Under the pieces are notes generated by a model. It did no database searches. It saw nothing but the letters and a program-made list of their open reading frames with translations, and was not told the DNA's origin. DNA of 40,468 nucleotides, taken from contig NZ_SSTC01000043.1 of assembly GCF_004801855.1 (NCBI RefSeq), forward strand, positions 1 to 40,468, read 5' to 3'. Position numbers and translations under genes: made by a program. The stretch comes from Pseudomonas sp. A-1. GTDB lineage: Bacteria; Pseudomonadota; Gammaproteobacteria; Pseudomonadales; Pseudomonadaceae. Positions 1 to 9,990 of the stretch are shown in pieces (within the stretch, counting starts at the first letter, position 1; each line of letters begins with the position of its first letter).

Positions 1-1835
1 ATGGTGCAACCGGCAGCCGAACGCTCGGCGGAGGCGTCGGACAGCTCGAACGCCTGCTCGACGGTCAGACCTTCCAGACCTTCGATCTCGAGGATGCGGC
101 CGGAGAAGATGTTCTTCTTGCCCTTCTTCTCGACGGTCAGCAGGCCAGCCTGGATCGCGTAGTAGGGGATGGCATGCACCAGGTCACGCAGGGTGATGCC
201 CGGCTGCATCTGGCCCTTGAAGCGCACCAGCACGGATTCCGGCATGTCCAGCGGCATGACGCCGGTGGCGGCGGCGAAGGCCACCAGGCCGGAACCGGCC
301 GGGAAGGAGATGCCGATCGGGAAGCGGGTGTGCGAGTCACCACCGGTACCGACGGTGTCCGGCAGCAGCATGCGGTTCAGCCAGCTGTGGATGATGCCGT
401 CGCCCGGACGCAGGGACACGCCGCTGCGGTTCATGATGAAGTCCGGCAGGGTGTGGTGGGTGTTGACGTCGATCGGCTTCGGATAGGCGGCGGTGTGGCA
501 GAAGGACTGCATCACCAGGTCGGCGGAGAAGCCCAGGCAAGCCAGGTCCTTCAGCTCGTCGCGGGTCATCGGGCCGGTGGTGTCCTGGGAGCCGACGGTG
601 GTCATCTTCGGCTCGCAGTAGGTGCCCGGACGCACGCCCTGGCCTTCCGGCAGACCGCAGGCGCGGCCGACCATCTTCTGGGCGAGGGTGAAGCCCTTGC
701 CGCTGTCGGCCGGAGCGACCGGCTTCTTGAACAGGGAGGACGGCGCCAGGCCCAGCTCGGCACGGGCCTTCTCGGTCAGGCCACGGCCGATGATCAGCGG
801 GATGCGGCCGCCGGCGCGGACTTCGTCCAGCAGCACTTCGGTCTTCAGTTCGAAGGTGGTGATGACTTCTTCGGTGCCATGCTTGCAGACCTTGCCGGCG
901 TACGGGTACACGTCGATGACGTCGCCCATGGCCAGGTTGGTGCAGTCGAATTCGATCGGCAGGGCGCCGGCGTCTTCCATGGTGTTGTAGAAGATCGGGG
1001 CGATCTTGGTGCCGAAGCAGAAGCCGCCGGCGCGCTTGTTCGGCACGTTCGGGATGTCGTCACCGAAGAACCACAGCACGGAGTTGGTGGCGGACTTGCG
1101 CGAGGAGCCGGTGCCGACCACGTCGCCGACGTAGGCGACCGGGAAGCCCTTGGCCTTCAGCTCTTCCATCTGCTTGATCGGGCCGACCGAGCCCGGAACG
1201 TCCGGGTTGATGCCGTCGCGGGCCATCTTCAGCATGGCCAGGGCGTGCAGCGGGATGTCGGGGCGCGACCAGGCGTCCGGAGCCGGGGACAGGTCGTCGG
1301 TGTTGGTTTCGCCGGTGACCTTGAAGACGGTCAGGGAGATCTTCTCGGCCAGCGCCGGGCGGCTGGTGAACCACTCGCCTTCGGCCCAGGAGGCCATCAC
1401 GCCCTTGGCGGCTTCGTTGCCCTTCTTGGCGCGCTCGGCGACGTCGTGGAAGGCATCGAACATCAGCAGGGTGTGCTTGAGCTGTTCGGCGGCGGCGTTG
1501 GCCAGCTCGGCGTTGTCCAGCAGCTCGACCAGGGTGGCGATGTTGTAGCCGCCCTGCATGGTGCCCAGCAGCTCGACGGCGCGGGTCTTGGAGAGCAGCG
1601 GGGAGGTGGCTTCGCCCTTGGCCAGGGCGGTCAGGAAGCCGGCCTTGACGTAGGCGGCTTCGTCCACGCCAGCGGGAACGCGGTTGGTGATCAGGTCAAC
1701 CAGGAATTCTTCTTCGCCAGCCGGCGGATTCTTCAGCAGCTCGACCAGAGCAGCGGTCTGCTCGGCGTTCAGCGGCTGGGGCACGACGCCCAGGGCGGCA
1801 CGCTCTTCTACGTGTTTGCGGTAGGCTTCAAGCAC
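1..1835 (-). CDS. acnB: Aconitate hydratase B / 2-methylisocitrate dehydratase, N-terminal ~611 residues (runs off window)
   Basis: AcnB interconverts citrate and isocitrate in the TCA cycle and dehydrates 2-methylisocitrate in the methylcitrate cycle, using a cytoplasmic [4Fe-4S] cluster. The visible part starts [16 protein letters not shown], continues through the N-terminal HEAT-like helical domain, then the swivel domain ([19 protein letters not shown], then [20 protein letters not shown]) and into the catalytic region ([35 protein letters not shown]). The family is about 865 residues, so roughly 250 residues, including the cluster-binding cysteines, lie outside the window. The start is a GTG at 1835-1833, chosen because GAGGG stands at good spacing upstream and the N-terminus matches the family. 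The gene is preceded by a long, structured leader and a sigma-70-like promoter described separately. Identification is very secure; the only uncertainty is the missing end. Confidence 0.97.
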   Translation of the reverse strand, partial: MLEAYRKHVEERAALGVVPQPLNAEQTAALVELLKNPPAGEEEFLVDLITNRVPAGVDEAAYVKAGFLTALAKGEATSPLLSKTRAVELLGTMQGGYNIATLVELLDNAELANAAAEQLKHTLLMFDAFHDVAERAKKGNEAAKGVMASWAEGEWFTSRPALAEKISLTVFKVTGETNTDDLSPAPDAWSRPDIPLHALAMLKMARDGINPDVPGSVGPIKQMEELKAKGFPVAYVGDVVGTGSSRKSATNSVLWFFGDDIPNVPNKRAGGFCFGTKIAPIFYNTMEDAGALPIEFDCTNLAMGDVIDVYPYAGKVCKHGTEEVITTFELKTEVLLDEVRAGGRIPLIIGRGLTEKARAELGLAPSSLFKKPVAPADSGKGFTLAQKMVGRACGLPEGQGVRPGTYCEPKMTTVGSQDTTGPMTRDELKDLACLGFSADLVMQSFCHTAAYPKPIDVNTHHTLPDFIMNRSGVSLRPGDGIIHSWLNRMLLPDTVGTGGDSHTRFPIGISFPAGSGLVAFAAATGVMPLDMPESVLVRFKGQMQPGITLRDLVHAIPYYAIQAGLLTVEKKGKKNIFSGRILEIEGLEGLTVEQAFELSDASAERSAAGCT

Positions 1836-1885
1836 AGTATTACCCTCATCAGTGGTCCCATGCGGGAGTCCGGGACTCTCGTCCA

Positions 1886-2017
1886 GAAGCTGTTTTCAAA
1901 GTTTTACGCCGGCGACTGTGACGAGGATGAGGTGGTGAACAACGATCTGTCGCGATGCTGTCCACCAACCGCTTCCAGCCGGGTTTACTGTGCTCGTGAC
2001 GCTTTGAAAACAGCTTC
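1886..2017 (-). promoter_or_regulatory. Structured acnB 5' leader: perfect 16-bp inverted repeat with nested stem
   Basis: GAAGCTGTTTTCAAAG at 1886-1901 is perfectly inverted as CTTTGAAAACAGCTTC at 2002-2017, with 100 bases between. Inside it, GGTGAACA (1934-1941) pairs with TGTCCACC (1959-1966), eight pairs with one G-U in the acnB RNA. Between the structure and the start codon GAGTC-CGG-GACTC (1866-1878) forms another small hairpin. No gene is visible on either strand. The placement between the predicted start site and the ribosome-binding site suggests an RNA regulatory element, but paired operators for a DNA-binding protein would look the same. Confidence 0.5.
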
Positions 2018-2051
2018 CTGCGGACATTGGTGCCTGTAACAAGGCAGGCGG

Positions 2052-2080
2052 ATTCTACTGGAAAGACCGCGATAAGTTAA
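2052..2080 (-). promoter_or_regulatory. Candidate sigma-70 promoter of acnB
   Basis: Reading the minus strand, TTAACT (2080-2075) and TAGAAT (2057-2052) are separated by exactly 17 bases, a good match to -35 and -10 consensus. Transcription would begin near 2045, giving acnB an untranslated leader of about 210 nt. The promoter is an inference from consensus and spacing. Confidence 0.55.
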
Positions 2081-2166
2081 GCAAGACTCCCGGTCGCTGG
2101 CGGATGACCCGGCTTAGACAAAGGGCTAACATGCCGCCCAGTTTCCCTCGCCAGTCCGCTTCCGCC

Positions 2167-2643
2167 ATGTCCCAACAGCGCATCAAGACCCCCTGCGTCG
2201 GCCTCTGCTCCACGGTCTACGGCGACCTGGTGTGCCGCGGCTGCAAGCGTTTCCACCACGAGGTGGTGAACTGGAACCTGTACGGCGAGGAGGAGAAGCG
2301 CGCCGTGTGGCGGCGCCTGGAAGGCCTGCTGGTGCAGGTGGTGCAGGCCAAGCTCGAGGTGATCGATGCGGCCCTGCTGCGCCGCCAGCTGGAGCAGCGG
2401 CAGATCCGCTTCGTGGTCCAGCAGTCGCCCTACTGCTGGGCCTACCAGCTGATCGCCCGTGGCGCGCGGCAGATCCAGCAGATCGAGGCCTACGGCATCA
2501 CGCTGCTGCCCGAGTTCCGCGGCAGCGGCCTGCCCGAGCTGCGCGATGCCATCGACCGCGAGTTCTTCCTGCTCTCCGAGGCCCACTACCAGCGCTACAT
2601 CGCGCCGCGCTTCCTGGTCGACGGCGAGGATATCCGCGTCTGA
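2167..2643 (+). CDS. DUF1289 domain protein
   Basis: A 158-residue protein starting MSQQRIKTPCVGLC. The N-terminal ~50 residues carry the DUF1289 pattern of clustered cysteines, CVGLC followed by VCRGCKRFHHEVVNW, which looks like a small metal-binding or Fe-S motif. The rest is helical with a conserved SPYCWAYQLIARGARQIQQ stretch. The function is unknown. It sits between acnB and a universal stress gene, an arrangement I recall from Pseudomonas aeruginosa. The start is ambiguous: an ATG at 2131 has a better ribosome-binding site (AAAGGG) and adds 12 residues, whereas 2167 matches where the domain usually begins. Confidence 0.85.
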   Translation: MSQQRIKTPCVGLCSTVYGDLVCRGCKRFHHEVVNWNLYGEEEKRAVWRRLEGLLVQVVQAKLEVIDAALLRRQLEQRQIRFVVQQSPYCWAYQLIARGARQIQQIEAYGITLLPEFRGSGLPELRDAIDREFFLLSEAHYQRYIAPRFLVDGEDIRV

Positions 2644-2655
2644 TCGCGCCAGCGT

Positions 2656-2706
2656 TGTAGGAGCGAATTCATTCGCGACAGGGTCGCAGATGAATCTGCT
2701 CCTACA
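2656..2706. repeat. REP-type palindrome (TGTAGGAGC family)
   Basis: TGTAGGAGC at 2656-2664 is inverted as GCTCCTACA at 2698-2706, with inner complementary stretches around GAATTCATTCGCGA and TCGCAGATGAATC. This is the familiar intergenic REP palindrome of fluorescent-type pseudomonads. It lies between the converging DUF1289 and usp genes and may end transcription from both sides. Confidence 0.8.
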
Positions 2707-2712
2707 GGGGGA

Positions 2713-3579
2713 TCAGGGTTGTTCTTCGAGCAGCTTCTCCAGCTGGTCGCAGATGTCGTCCGGCTTGAGCACCAGCACGTCGCTTTCCAGCACGTCCAGC
2801 ACCACCTCGGCGGTGTTGCCGATCAGCGCGCCGGACAGGCCGGTGCGCGCCACGGTGCCGAGCACGGTGACCACCGCGTCGAGCTGCAGGGCCAGCTGCG
2901 GGATCAGCAGGTCGGCCGGACCTTCGGCGATGTGCAGCTGGTGGTTGCTCAGGCCGTATTCGTCCTGGAAGCGCTGGCAGGCCTCGCGGTAGCGCGCGGC
3001 TATGGTCTCGCGCAGCTGGAAGGTCGGGTCGGCGGCGCTGAGCATCGGCGCCGGGTGGGCGCTGAGCACGTGCAGTTCGCCCCTGGCCAGGTGGGCGACC
3101 TCGTGGGCATGGCAGACGATGGCCGCGTGCAGGGTCTGGTGCTCGGGGTCGTCGTTGCCGACGTCCACCGCGGCCAGCACCTTGCCGCCGCCCCACGGGC
3201 GGTCGGTCTTGACCAGCAGCACCGGGCAGGGGCAGTAGCGCAGCAGCTTCCAGTCGTCCGGGGTGAGCAGGGCCTTCTTCAGCGGGTTGTCCGGGTAGTG
3301 CTGCTTGACCACCAGGCCGCAGCCTTCGGCCTGCTGGGCGGCGATGATGATCTCGTGGCTGGCGTCCTGCCATTCCTGGCGGGTGCTGACCTTGAAGCCT
3401 TCCGTCTCCAGCCCTTCGGTCAGCTCGCCGAGGAGCTCGCCGCGGTCGTGCTGGCCGTCGCAGACCAGCAGGTGCAGCTCGGAACCGGTGCAGCCGGCGA
3501 TCAGCCGCGCGCGCTTGAGCGCGAGGCTTTCCTCCTGGTCGGGTTCCAGCACTACCAGGATGCTGCGGATGGCTTGCAT
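2713..3579 (-). CDS. Tandem-domain universal stress protein (UspA/UspE type)
   Basis: A 288-residue cytoplasmic protein with two UspA folds. The first begins at MQAIRSILVVLEPDQEES; the second spans about residues 140-280 and ends in the nucleotide-binding signature G-TVARTG-LSGALIGNTAEVVL followed by SDVLVLKPDD. In pseudomonads such tandem Usp proteins support survival under anaerobic energy stress. The start at 3579 is preceded by GGGAG; longer upstream in-frame starts lack this and do not fit the family. An Anr/Fnr-like box lies about 65 bases upstream of the start codon. The molecular activity of Usp proteins is poorly defined, so the assignment is to family only. Confidence 0.93.
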   Translation of the reverse strand: MQAIRSILVVLEPDQEESLALKRARLIAGCTGSELHLLVCDGQHDRGELLGELTEGLETEGFKVSTRQEWQDASHEIIIAAQQAEGCGLVVKQHYPDNPLKKALLTPDDWKLLRYCPCPVLLVKTDRPWGGGKVLAAVDVGNDDPEHQTLHAAIVCHAHEVAHLARGELHVLSAHPAPMLSAADPTFQLRETIAARYREACQRFQDEYGLSNHQLHIAEGPADLLIPQLALQLDAVVTVLGTVARTGLSGALIGNTAEVVLDVLESDVLVLKPDDICDQLEKLLEEQP

Positions 3580-3637
3580 GGTCGTCTCCCTCATTGGCTT
3601 CAAGTTCAACTCTAGACGCAGGCAGGAGGAATGCCGC

Positions 3638-3651
3638 TTGATGCACGTCAA
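3638..3651. promoter_or_regulatory. Candidate Anr/Fnr box
   Basis: TTGAT-GCAC-GTCAA matches the Anr/Fnr consensus TTGAT-N4-ATCAA at nine of ten positions. Centred near 3644.5, it would sit at about -41 of a start site near 3603, and TAGAGT (3614-3609, minus strand) fits a -10 for that start. This points to oxygen-limited induction of the adjacent usp gene. The site could also affect miaE on the plus strand. Confidence 0.55.
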
Positions 3652-3683
3652 CCGCCGGGCATGCCGGTGGAGGGCGGGAGCCG

Positions 3684-3689
3684 TATAAT
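3684..3689 (+). promoter_or_regulatory. TATAAT -10 box ahead of miaE
   Basis: A perfect TATAAT sits about 30 bases upstream of the miaE start. No convincing -35 is seen at 16-18 bases, so the promoter is proposed from the -10 element alone. Confidence 0.4.
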
Positions 3690-3719
3690 GCGCGGCTTCC
3701 CAAGACTAGCCGGATTGCC

Positions 3720-4322
3720 ATGTCCCTGCTCCCCGAGATCGAGAGCTTCCTGCTCTGCCCGACGCCCCAGGCCTGGATCGACCAGGCGCTGCAACATCCC
3801 GAGATCCTGCTGATCGACCACGCCAACTGCGAGAAGAAGGCGGCGAGCACGGCGCTGACCCTGCTGTATCGCTATGTGGAAAAGGAGGACCTGCAGTACA
3901 AGCTGTCGCGCCTGGCGCGCGAGGAACTGCGGCATTTCGAGCAGGTCGCCGCGCTGATGAAGAAGCGCGGCGTCGCCTACCGTCCGGTCAGCGCCTCGCA
4001 GTACGCCCAGCGGCTGCACGCGCACATCCGCAAGCAGGAGCCGGGCAAGCTGGTCGACACCCTGATCGTCGGCGCCTACATCGAGGCGCGCTCCTGCGAG
4101 CGCTTCTACCGGCTGGCGCCCTTCCTCGACGAGGAGCTGGGCAAGTTCTACGTCTCGCTGCTCAAGTCCGAGGCGCGCCACTACCAGGACTACCTGAACA
4201 TGGCCCGCCAGTACGCCGGCGAGCCGATCGACGAGCGGGTGGCCTTCTTCGCCGAGATCGAGCGCCAGGCGATCCTCACCCCGGACGCCGAGTTCCGTTT
4301 CCACAGCGGCGCGGCGGCCTGA
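3720..4322 (+). CDS. miaE: tRNA-(ms2io6A)-hydroxylase
   Basis: A 200-residue non-haem diiron monooxygenase that hydroxylates the isopentenyl group of 2-methylthio-N6-isopentenyladenosine at tRNA position 37. The carboxylate and histidine ligands of the ferritin-like four-helix fold are visible: E38 (DHANCEKKA), E69 and H72 (REELRHFEQ), E122 (YIEARSCERF), E151 and H154 (SEARHYQDY). Length and motif order match the family. The ATG at 3720 has only a weak ribosome-binding site but is the natural family start. A strong terminator follows, so it appears to be a single-gene unit. Confidence 0.95.
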   Translation: MSLLPEIESFLLCPTPQAWIDQALQHPEILLIDHANCEKKAASTALTLLYRYVEKEDLQYKLSRLAREELRHFEQVAALMKKRGVAYRPVSASQYAQRLHAHIRKQEPGKLVDTLIVGAYIEARSCERFYRLAPFLDEELGKFYVSLLKSEARHYQDYLNMARQYAGEPIDERVAFFAEIERQAILTPDAEFRFHSGAAA

Positions 4323-4328
4323 AACGAA

Positions 4329-4354
4329 GAGGGGGCATCGCTGCCCCCCTTTTC
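4329..4354 (+). terminator. Rho-independent terminator after miaE
   Basis: GGGGGCA-TCGC-TGCCCCC followed by TTTT, seven bases after the miaE stop. The minus-strand reading also carries A/T-rich flanks, so it could serve both converging genes. Confidence 0.85.
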
Positions 4355-4382
4355 TCATTTCAGGTTATCGCCGCTATTCAGT

Positions 4383-5039
4383 TCAGTGGGCGGTGACGAT
4401 CACGCCGGCCGGCCACTCATCCTCACCGGCGTTGCGCCGTTCGGCCCAGCTGCACAGCAGCTGCATGCCGAGGAAGCCGGCGGCGATGAGCAGCGGATAG
4501 GCCGCCATCAGCTCGAGCAGCGAGTACTTCCAGGCCAGCGGGCGGCCGATGCCGAGCATGGCGGCGTAGAACCAGGATACCGCCGAAACCGAGCCGGCCA
4601 GCAGCGCCAGGCTGCGCAGGCCGGGGGGCAGCTGCAGCAGCGAGCCGCTCTTCTGCAGGGCGGGCAGGACGGTGCCGTGCAGGATGAAGCCGTTGAGGGT
4701 CAGCAGGGTGACGATGGTCACCTTGGCCTGCAGCTTGGGATTGAGGAAGTACTCCATGCCCTTGCCGGCATAGTCGAGGCCGACGATGCCGATGCCGCTG
4801 ACCCACAGCACGATCAGGGCGAGCGAGACACTCTTCTTCAGGTGTTCGAGATGCTGCGCCTGTTCGGGCTCGGCGGCGCCACCGCGCAGCAGGTTGCGGA
4901 TCAGCGCCACGTCGCTGGTGAGGATCAGGCCGACCGCCACGCAGCAGGCGATCAGGTGGACGTAGACGATGCCCATGCGCGCGAGTTCGACGGCGGTTTC
5001 CTGTTGCAGGAATGCCTGGAGGAAGTTGCTCAGTTCCAT
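4383..5039 (-). CDS. Integral membrane protein of unknown function
   Basis: A 218-residue protein with about five to six hydrophobic segments: near 25-45 (VHLIACCVAVGLIL), 75-92 (LALIVLWVSGIGIVG), 107-125 (VTIVTLLTLNGFIL), 143-162 (LALLAGSVSAVSWFYAAMLG) and 175-195 (AAYPLLIAAGFLGMQLL). Charged loops lie between them and no signal peptide is apparent. I cannot name a family. The gene has a good ribosome-binding site (GAGAGG) and normal codon bias. It stands alone between the miaE terminator and a long spacer with repeat-like operator sequences, so it may have its own regulation. Confidence 0.8.
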   Translation of the reverse strand: MELSNFLQAFLQQETAVELARMGIVYVHLIACCVAVGLILTSDVALIRNLLRGGAAEPEQAQHLEHLKKSVSLALIVLWVSGIGIVGLDYAGKGMEYFLNPKLQAKVTIVTLLTLNGFILHGTVLPALQKSGSLLQLPPGLRSLALLAGSVSAVSWFYAAMLGIGRPLAWKYSLLELMAAYPLLIAAGFLGMQLLCSWAERRNAGEDEWPAGVIVTAH

Positions 5040-5305
5040 GGTTGCCTCTCTGTTTCTTTTTTCGGTGCCGGCGGCACTTGCGATTGATTGGATGGAGGTC
5101 CTTGTTCCTGGTGTTGCAGCGGCAGGGCGCTCGCCGCAGGTTGCGGCTGCTGAAGTATCGCCTTGCCCAGTTGTGCTGACGGGGCGTCGTGTCCCGTCGG
5201 TGGGGCGGCTCCTCTTCGGGGAGATAGGGGAGCCATGGCGGCGGGCGCGAGTAGGGGCGCCATCACCGTGCTGTCTGTTGCGACAGTGAGGAGTGAGAGT
5301 GAATG

Positions 5306-5381
5306 GATCGTGAAATGGTTCGCAGTATTTCGTGAAATGGCGACGAATGGATGGGTCGATTCACTTGCGCAGTTTGTGAAT
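5306..5381. promoter_or_regulatory. Repeat-rich control region in the 5040-5493 gene-free spacer
   Basis: This 450-base spacer has no convincing gene. It holds a direct repeat, TCGTGAAATGG, at about 5309 and 5330; the second copy is part of the near-palindrome ATTTC-NN-GAAAT. ATTCAC (5359-5364) is inverted as GTGAAT (5376-5381) with an 11-base gap. Such arrangements are typical of operators. The minus-strand membrane protein gene (4383-5039) is the only gene reading away from it. Confidence 0.35.
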
Positions 5382-5493
5382 TGATAGTAGGCGAGTTGTG
5401 TCTTGCGCGAAGCCGATGGCTCTGGAACGGCCTTCGACGGCGCTTCGCGAGCGCAACGCAGCCAGGGTGGCGCGTTGCCGGTCGCGAGCGGGC

Positions 5494-6219
5494 TCAGCCC
5501 AGCGGAAAGGGGGCCAGATGGTAGCCCTGGGCGTCCACTTCCAGCGCCCAGCCCTGGCGGTCCCAGTCGCCGAGGACGATGCGCTGGGCGTTGTGGCCGT
5601 CGACCAGCAGCCTGTGCACGGCGGGGCGGTGGGTATGGCCGTGGATCAGGGTGCGCACGCGGCGCTCGGCCATCACCTGCGGCACCACCTCGGGGGTGAC
5701 GTCGATGATGTCGGCGGCCTTCTCGCGGGTGCGCATGCGGCTGGCGTCGCGCAGCTTGCGCGCCAGCTTGTGGCGGGTGGCCAGCGGCAGGTTGCGCAGC
5801 AGCCACAGCGAGAGCGGGTTGCGCAGGCGCTTGCGCAGGCGCTGGTAGCTCTCGTCGCGGGTGCACAGGCTGTCGCCGTGCAGCAGCAGCACCGGCTCGC
5901 CGTACAGTTCCACCACGCTGCCTTCCCTGAGCAGGGTGCAACCGGCCTCGCGGCAGAAGTGCCGGCCGATCAGGAAGTCGCGGTTGCCGTGCATCAGGTA
6001 GATGCGCGTGCCGGCGTCGCTCAGGCGGCGCAGGGCGCTGGCGATGGAGCGCTGGAAGTCGTCCATGCCGTCGTCGCCGACCCATACCTCGAAGAAGTCG
6101 CCGAGGATGTACAGCGCCTCGGCCTGGGCGGCGCGGGTGTCGAGGAAATGCAGAAACGCCCGGACGATGTCCGGGCGTTCCGCTTCGAGATGCAGGTCCG
6201 CGATGAACAGGACGCTCAT
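5494..6219 (-). CDS. lpxH: UDP-2,3-diacylglucosamine diphosphatase
   Basis: A 241-residue calcineurin-like metallophosphoesterase that cleaves UDP-2,3-diacylglucosamine to lipid X and UMP, the fourth step of lipid A synthesis, at the inner membrane surface. The two-metal motifs are in order: FIADLHL near residue 6, [12 protein letters not shown] near 40, HGNRDFLIG near 77, LLHGDSLCT near 112 and LIHGHTHRP near 192. The length matches the family. Its ATG lies four bases beyond the ppiB stop, so ppiB-lpxH form a two-gene operon. Confidence 0.96.
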   Translation of the reverse strand: MSVLFIADLHLEAERPDIVRAFLHFLDTRAAQAEALYILGDFFEVWVGDDGMDDFQRSIASALRRLSDAGTRIYLMHGNRDFLIGRHFCREAGCTLLREGSVVELYGEPVLLLHGDSLCTRDESYQRLRKRLRNPLSLWLLRNLPLATRHKLARKLRDASRMRTREKAADIIDVTPEVVPQVMAERRVRTLIHGHTHRPAVHRLLVDGHNAQRIVLGDWDRQGWALEVDAQGYHLAPFPLG

Positions 6220-6223
6220 CGAA

Positions 6224-6721
6224 TCACTCGGCGACGACTTCGGCCTTCTCGATGATCACGTCGTCCACCGGCACGTCGCCGTGGCCCATGCGGTTACCGG
6301 TGGCCACGGCCTTGATCTTGTTGACCACGTCCATGCCTTCCACCACTTCGCCGAACACGGCGTAGCCCCAGCCTTGGGTGGTCGGTGCGGTATGGTCGAG
6401 GAAGCTGTTGTCGGAGACGTTGATGAAGAACTGCGCGCTGGCCGAGTGCGGGTCCATGGTGCGGGCCATGGCGATGGTGCCGACCTTGTTGGACAGGCCG
6501 TTGTTGGCCTCGTTCTTGATCGGCGCGCGGGTGCTCTTCTGCTTCATGCCCGGCTCGAAACCGCCGCCCTGGATCATGAAGTTGCCGATCACGCGGTGGA
6601 AGATGGTGCCGTCGTAGTGGCCGTCCTTCACGTACTGCTCGAAGTTGGCCGCGGTTTCCGGGGCCTTGTCGGCAAACAGCTTGAGGGTGATGACGCCGTG
6701 GTTGGTGTGCAGCTTGATCAT
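6224..6721 (-). CDS. ppiB: Cyclophilin-type peptidyl-prolyl cis-trans isomerase B
   Basis: A 165-residue cytoplasmic cyclophilin that catalyses proline isomerisation during protein folding. It has the conserved core [15 protein letters not shown], then [17 protein letters not shown] and [14 protein letters not shown]. There is no signal peptide, which separates it from periplasmic PpiA. The start at 6721 (MIKLHTNHG) was chosen because it gives the usual 164-165 residue length; an upstream ATG at 6751 would add ten atypical residues. The ribosome-binding site is weak. It leads the operon with lpxH and diverges from glnS. Confidence 0.95.
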   Translation of the reverse strand: MIKLHTNHGVITLKLFADKAPETAANFEQYVKDGHYDGTIFHRVIGNFMIQGGGFEPGMKQKSTRAPIKNEANNGLSNKVGTIAMARTMDPHSASAQFFINVSDNSFLDHTAPTTQGWGYAVFGEVVEGMDVVNKIKAVATGNRMGHGDVPVDDVIIEKAEVVAE

Positions 6722-6755
6722 GGGGGAATTCCGCTGAATGGGTGAGGGCATCCGG

Positions 6756-6805
6756 CACCTGCGGCGGCAGGTGGTCTGTCGGGTGCCTGACGGGTTCGCT
6801 ATGAT
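6756..6805 (+). promoter_or_regulatory. ppiB-glnS divergent control region with hairpin and -10 candidate
   Basis: A perfect stem CACCTGC-GGCG-GCAGGTG occupies 6756-6773, and TATGAT at 6800-6805 is a reasonable -10 for glnS. No good -35 accompanies it. The hairpin could be an operator or a leader structure; evidence is limited to symmetry. Confidence 0.3.
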
Positions 6806-6861
6806 AAGCGCTTTGCATTGGCTGGCCTACCCTGGCCGGCACCGACATGTTCAAGGACACC

Positions 6862-8532
<1,671 letters not shown>

Positions 8533-9918
8533 ATGACGCTTTCCATCTACAGCACCCTGTCCAAGAGCAAGGACGCGTTCAAGCCGCTGGAAGGCAACAA
8601 GGTGCGCATGTACGTGTGCGGCATGACCGTCTACGACTTCTGCCACATCGGCCACGCGCGAGTGATGGTGGCGTTCGACGTGGTCGCCCGCTGGCTGCGT
8701 CATCGCGGCTATGAGCTGACCTACGTGCGCAACATCACCGACATCGACGACAAGATCATCAAGCGCGCCAACGAGAACGGCGAATCGTTCCAGGACCTGG
8801 TCGCGCGGATGATCAAAGCGATGCACGAGGACGAGGCGCGCCTCAACGTGCTGCGTCCGGACATCGAGCCGCGCGCCACCGACCACATCGCCGGCATGCA
8901 CGCGATGATCCAGACCCTGATCGACAAGGGCTTCGCCTACGCCCCGGGCAACGGCGACGTCTACTACCGGGTCGGCAAGTTCGAGGGCTACGGCAAGCTG
9001 TCGCGGCGCAAGATCGAGGACCTGAAGATCGGCGCGCGCATCGAGGTCGACGAGGCCAAGGAAGATCCGCTCGACTTCGTGCTGTGGAAGGGCGCCAAGC
9101 CGGGCGAGCCGAGCTGGGAATCGCCCTGGGGCGCCGGACGTCCGGGCTGGCACATCGAGTGCTCGGTGATGTCCACCTGCTGCCTGGGCGAGACCTTCGA
9201 CATCCACGGCGGTGGCCCGGACCTGGTGTTCCCGCACCACGAGAACGAGATCGCGCAGAGCGAGGCGGCCACCGGCAAGCTGTACGCCAACGCCTGGATG
9301 CATGCCGGCGCGGTGCGCGTCGACGGCGAGAAGATGTCCAAGAGCCTCGGCAACTTCTTCACCATCCGCGAGGTGCTGGAGAAGTACCACCCCGAAGTGG
9401 TGCGCTACCTGCTGGTGTCCAGCCACTACCGCAGCCCGATCAACTACTCCGAGGACAGCCTGCGCGAGGCCAAGGGCGCGCTGGAGCGCTTCTACAACGG
9501 CCTCAAGGGTCTGCCCGAGGCGACGCCTGCCGGTGGCGAGGAGTTCGTCGAGCGCTTCGGCGCGGCGATGGACGACGACTTCAACTCGCCGGAAGCCTGC
9601 GCGGTGCTGTTCGAGATGATCCGCGAGGTCAACCGCCTGCGCGAGTCGGATCTTGCCGCCGCCGCCGCGCTGGCCGCGCGGCTCAAGGAGCTGGCCGGCG
9701 TGCTCGGCGTGCTGCAGCTCGACCCCGAGGCCTTCCTGCAGGCCGGTGCCGAGGGCAAGGTCGACGCCGCCGAGGTCGAGGCGCTGATCGCCGCGCGCCT
9801 GCAGGCACGCGCCGAGAAGAACTGGGCCGAGTCCGACCGCATCCGCGACCAGCTCACCGCCATGGGCGTGGTGCTGGAGGACGGCAAGGGCGGCACCACC
9901 TGGCGCCTGGCCGAGTAG
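8533..9918 (+). CDS. cysS: Cysteinyl-tRNA synthetase
   Basis: A 461-residue class I synthetase charging tRNA-Cys. It shows the zinc ligand C29 in [17 protein letters not shown], the HIGH signature at 38-41, the zinc-binding WHIECSVMS and [11 protein letters not shown] regions, and KMSKS in [11 protein letters not shown] near residue 266. The C-terminal helical anticodon domain ends GTTWRLAE. The ATG follows the glnS stop with no gap and uses GGGGG inside the glnS end as its ribosome-binding site. A strong terminator closes the operon. Confidence 0.97.
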   Translation: MTLSIYSTLSKSKDAFKPLEGNKVRMYVCGMTVYDFCHIGHARVMVAFDVVARWLRHRGYELTYVRNITDIDDKIIKRANENGESFQDLVARMIKAMHEDEARLNVLRPDIEPRATDHIAGMHAMIQTLIDKGFAYAPGNGDVYYRVGKFEGYGKLSRRKIEDLKIGARIEVDEAKEDPLDFVLWKGAKPGEPSWESPWGAGRPGWHIECSVMSTCCLGETFDIHGGGPDLVFPHHENEIAQSEAATGKLYANAWMHAGAVRVDGEKMSKSLGNFFTIREVLEKYHPEVVRYLLVSSHYRSPINYSEDSLREAKGALERFYNGLKGLPEATPAGGEEFVERFGAAMDDDFNSPEACAVLFEMIREVNRLRESDLAAAAALAARLKELAGVLGVLQLDPEAFLQAGAEGKVDAAEVEALIAARLQARAEKNWAESDRIRDQLTAMGVVLEDGKGGTTWRLAE

Positions 9919-9933
9919 GTCGATCCGCTGTAC

Positions 9934-9965
9934 CGAAAGGGGCTGCCGCGAGGCAGCCCCTTTCG
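9934..9965 (+). terminator. Terminator of the glnS-cysS operon
   Basis: A perfect 14-bp stem, CGAAAGGGGCTGCC, with the four-base loop GCGA and its complement, starting 16 bases after the cysS stop. The arm ends in CCCCTTTCG. It may also end the converging gene at 9991-10413. Confidence 0.85.
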
Positions 9966-9990
9966 TTTGTGGCGCGCTATTTGTAGTGCG

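Noticed and set aside
174-2039. A 621-residue open frame on the plus strand opposite acnB
   Set aside because: It is the GC-driven shadow of acnB; composition is Gly/Ala/Val/Gln-rich without recognisable motifs, while the minus strand encodes a clear AcnB.
5163-5384. 73-residue plus-strand frame in the spacer before lpxH
   Set aside because: No ribosome-binding site or family signal; it overlaps the repeat-rich control region.
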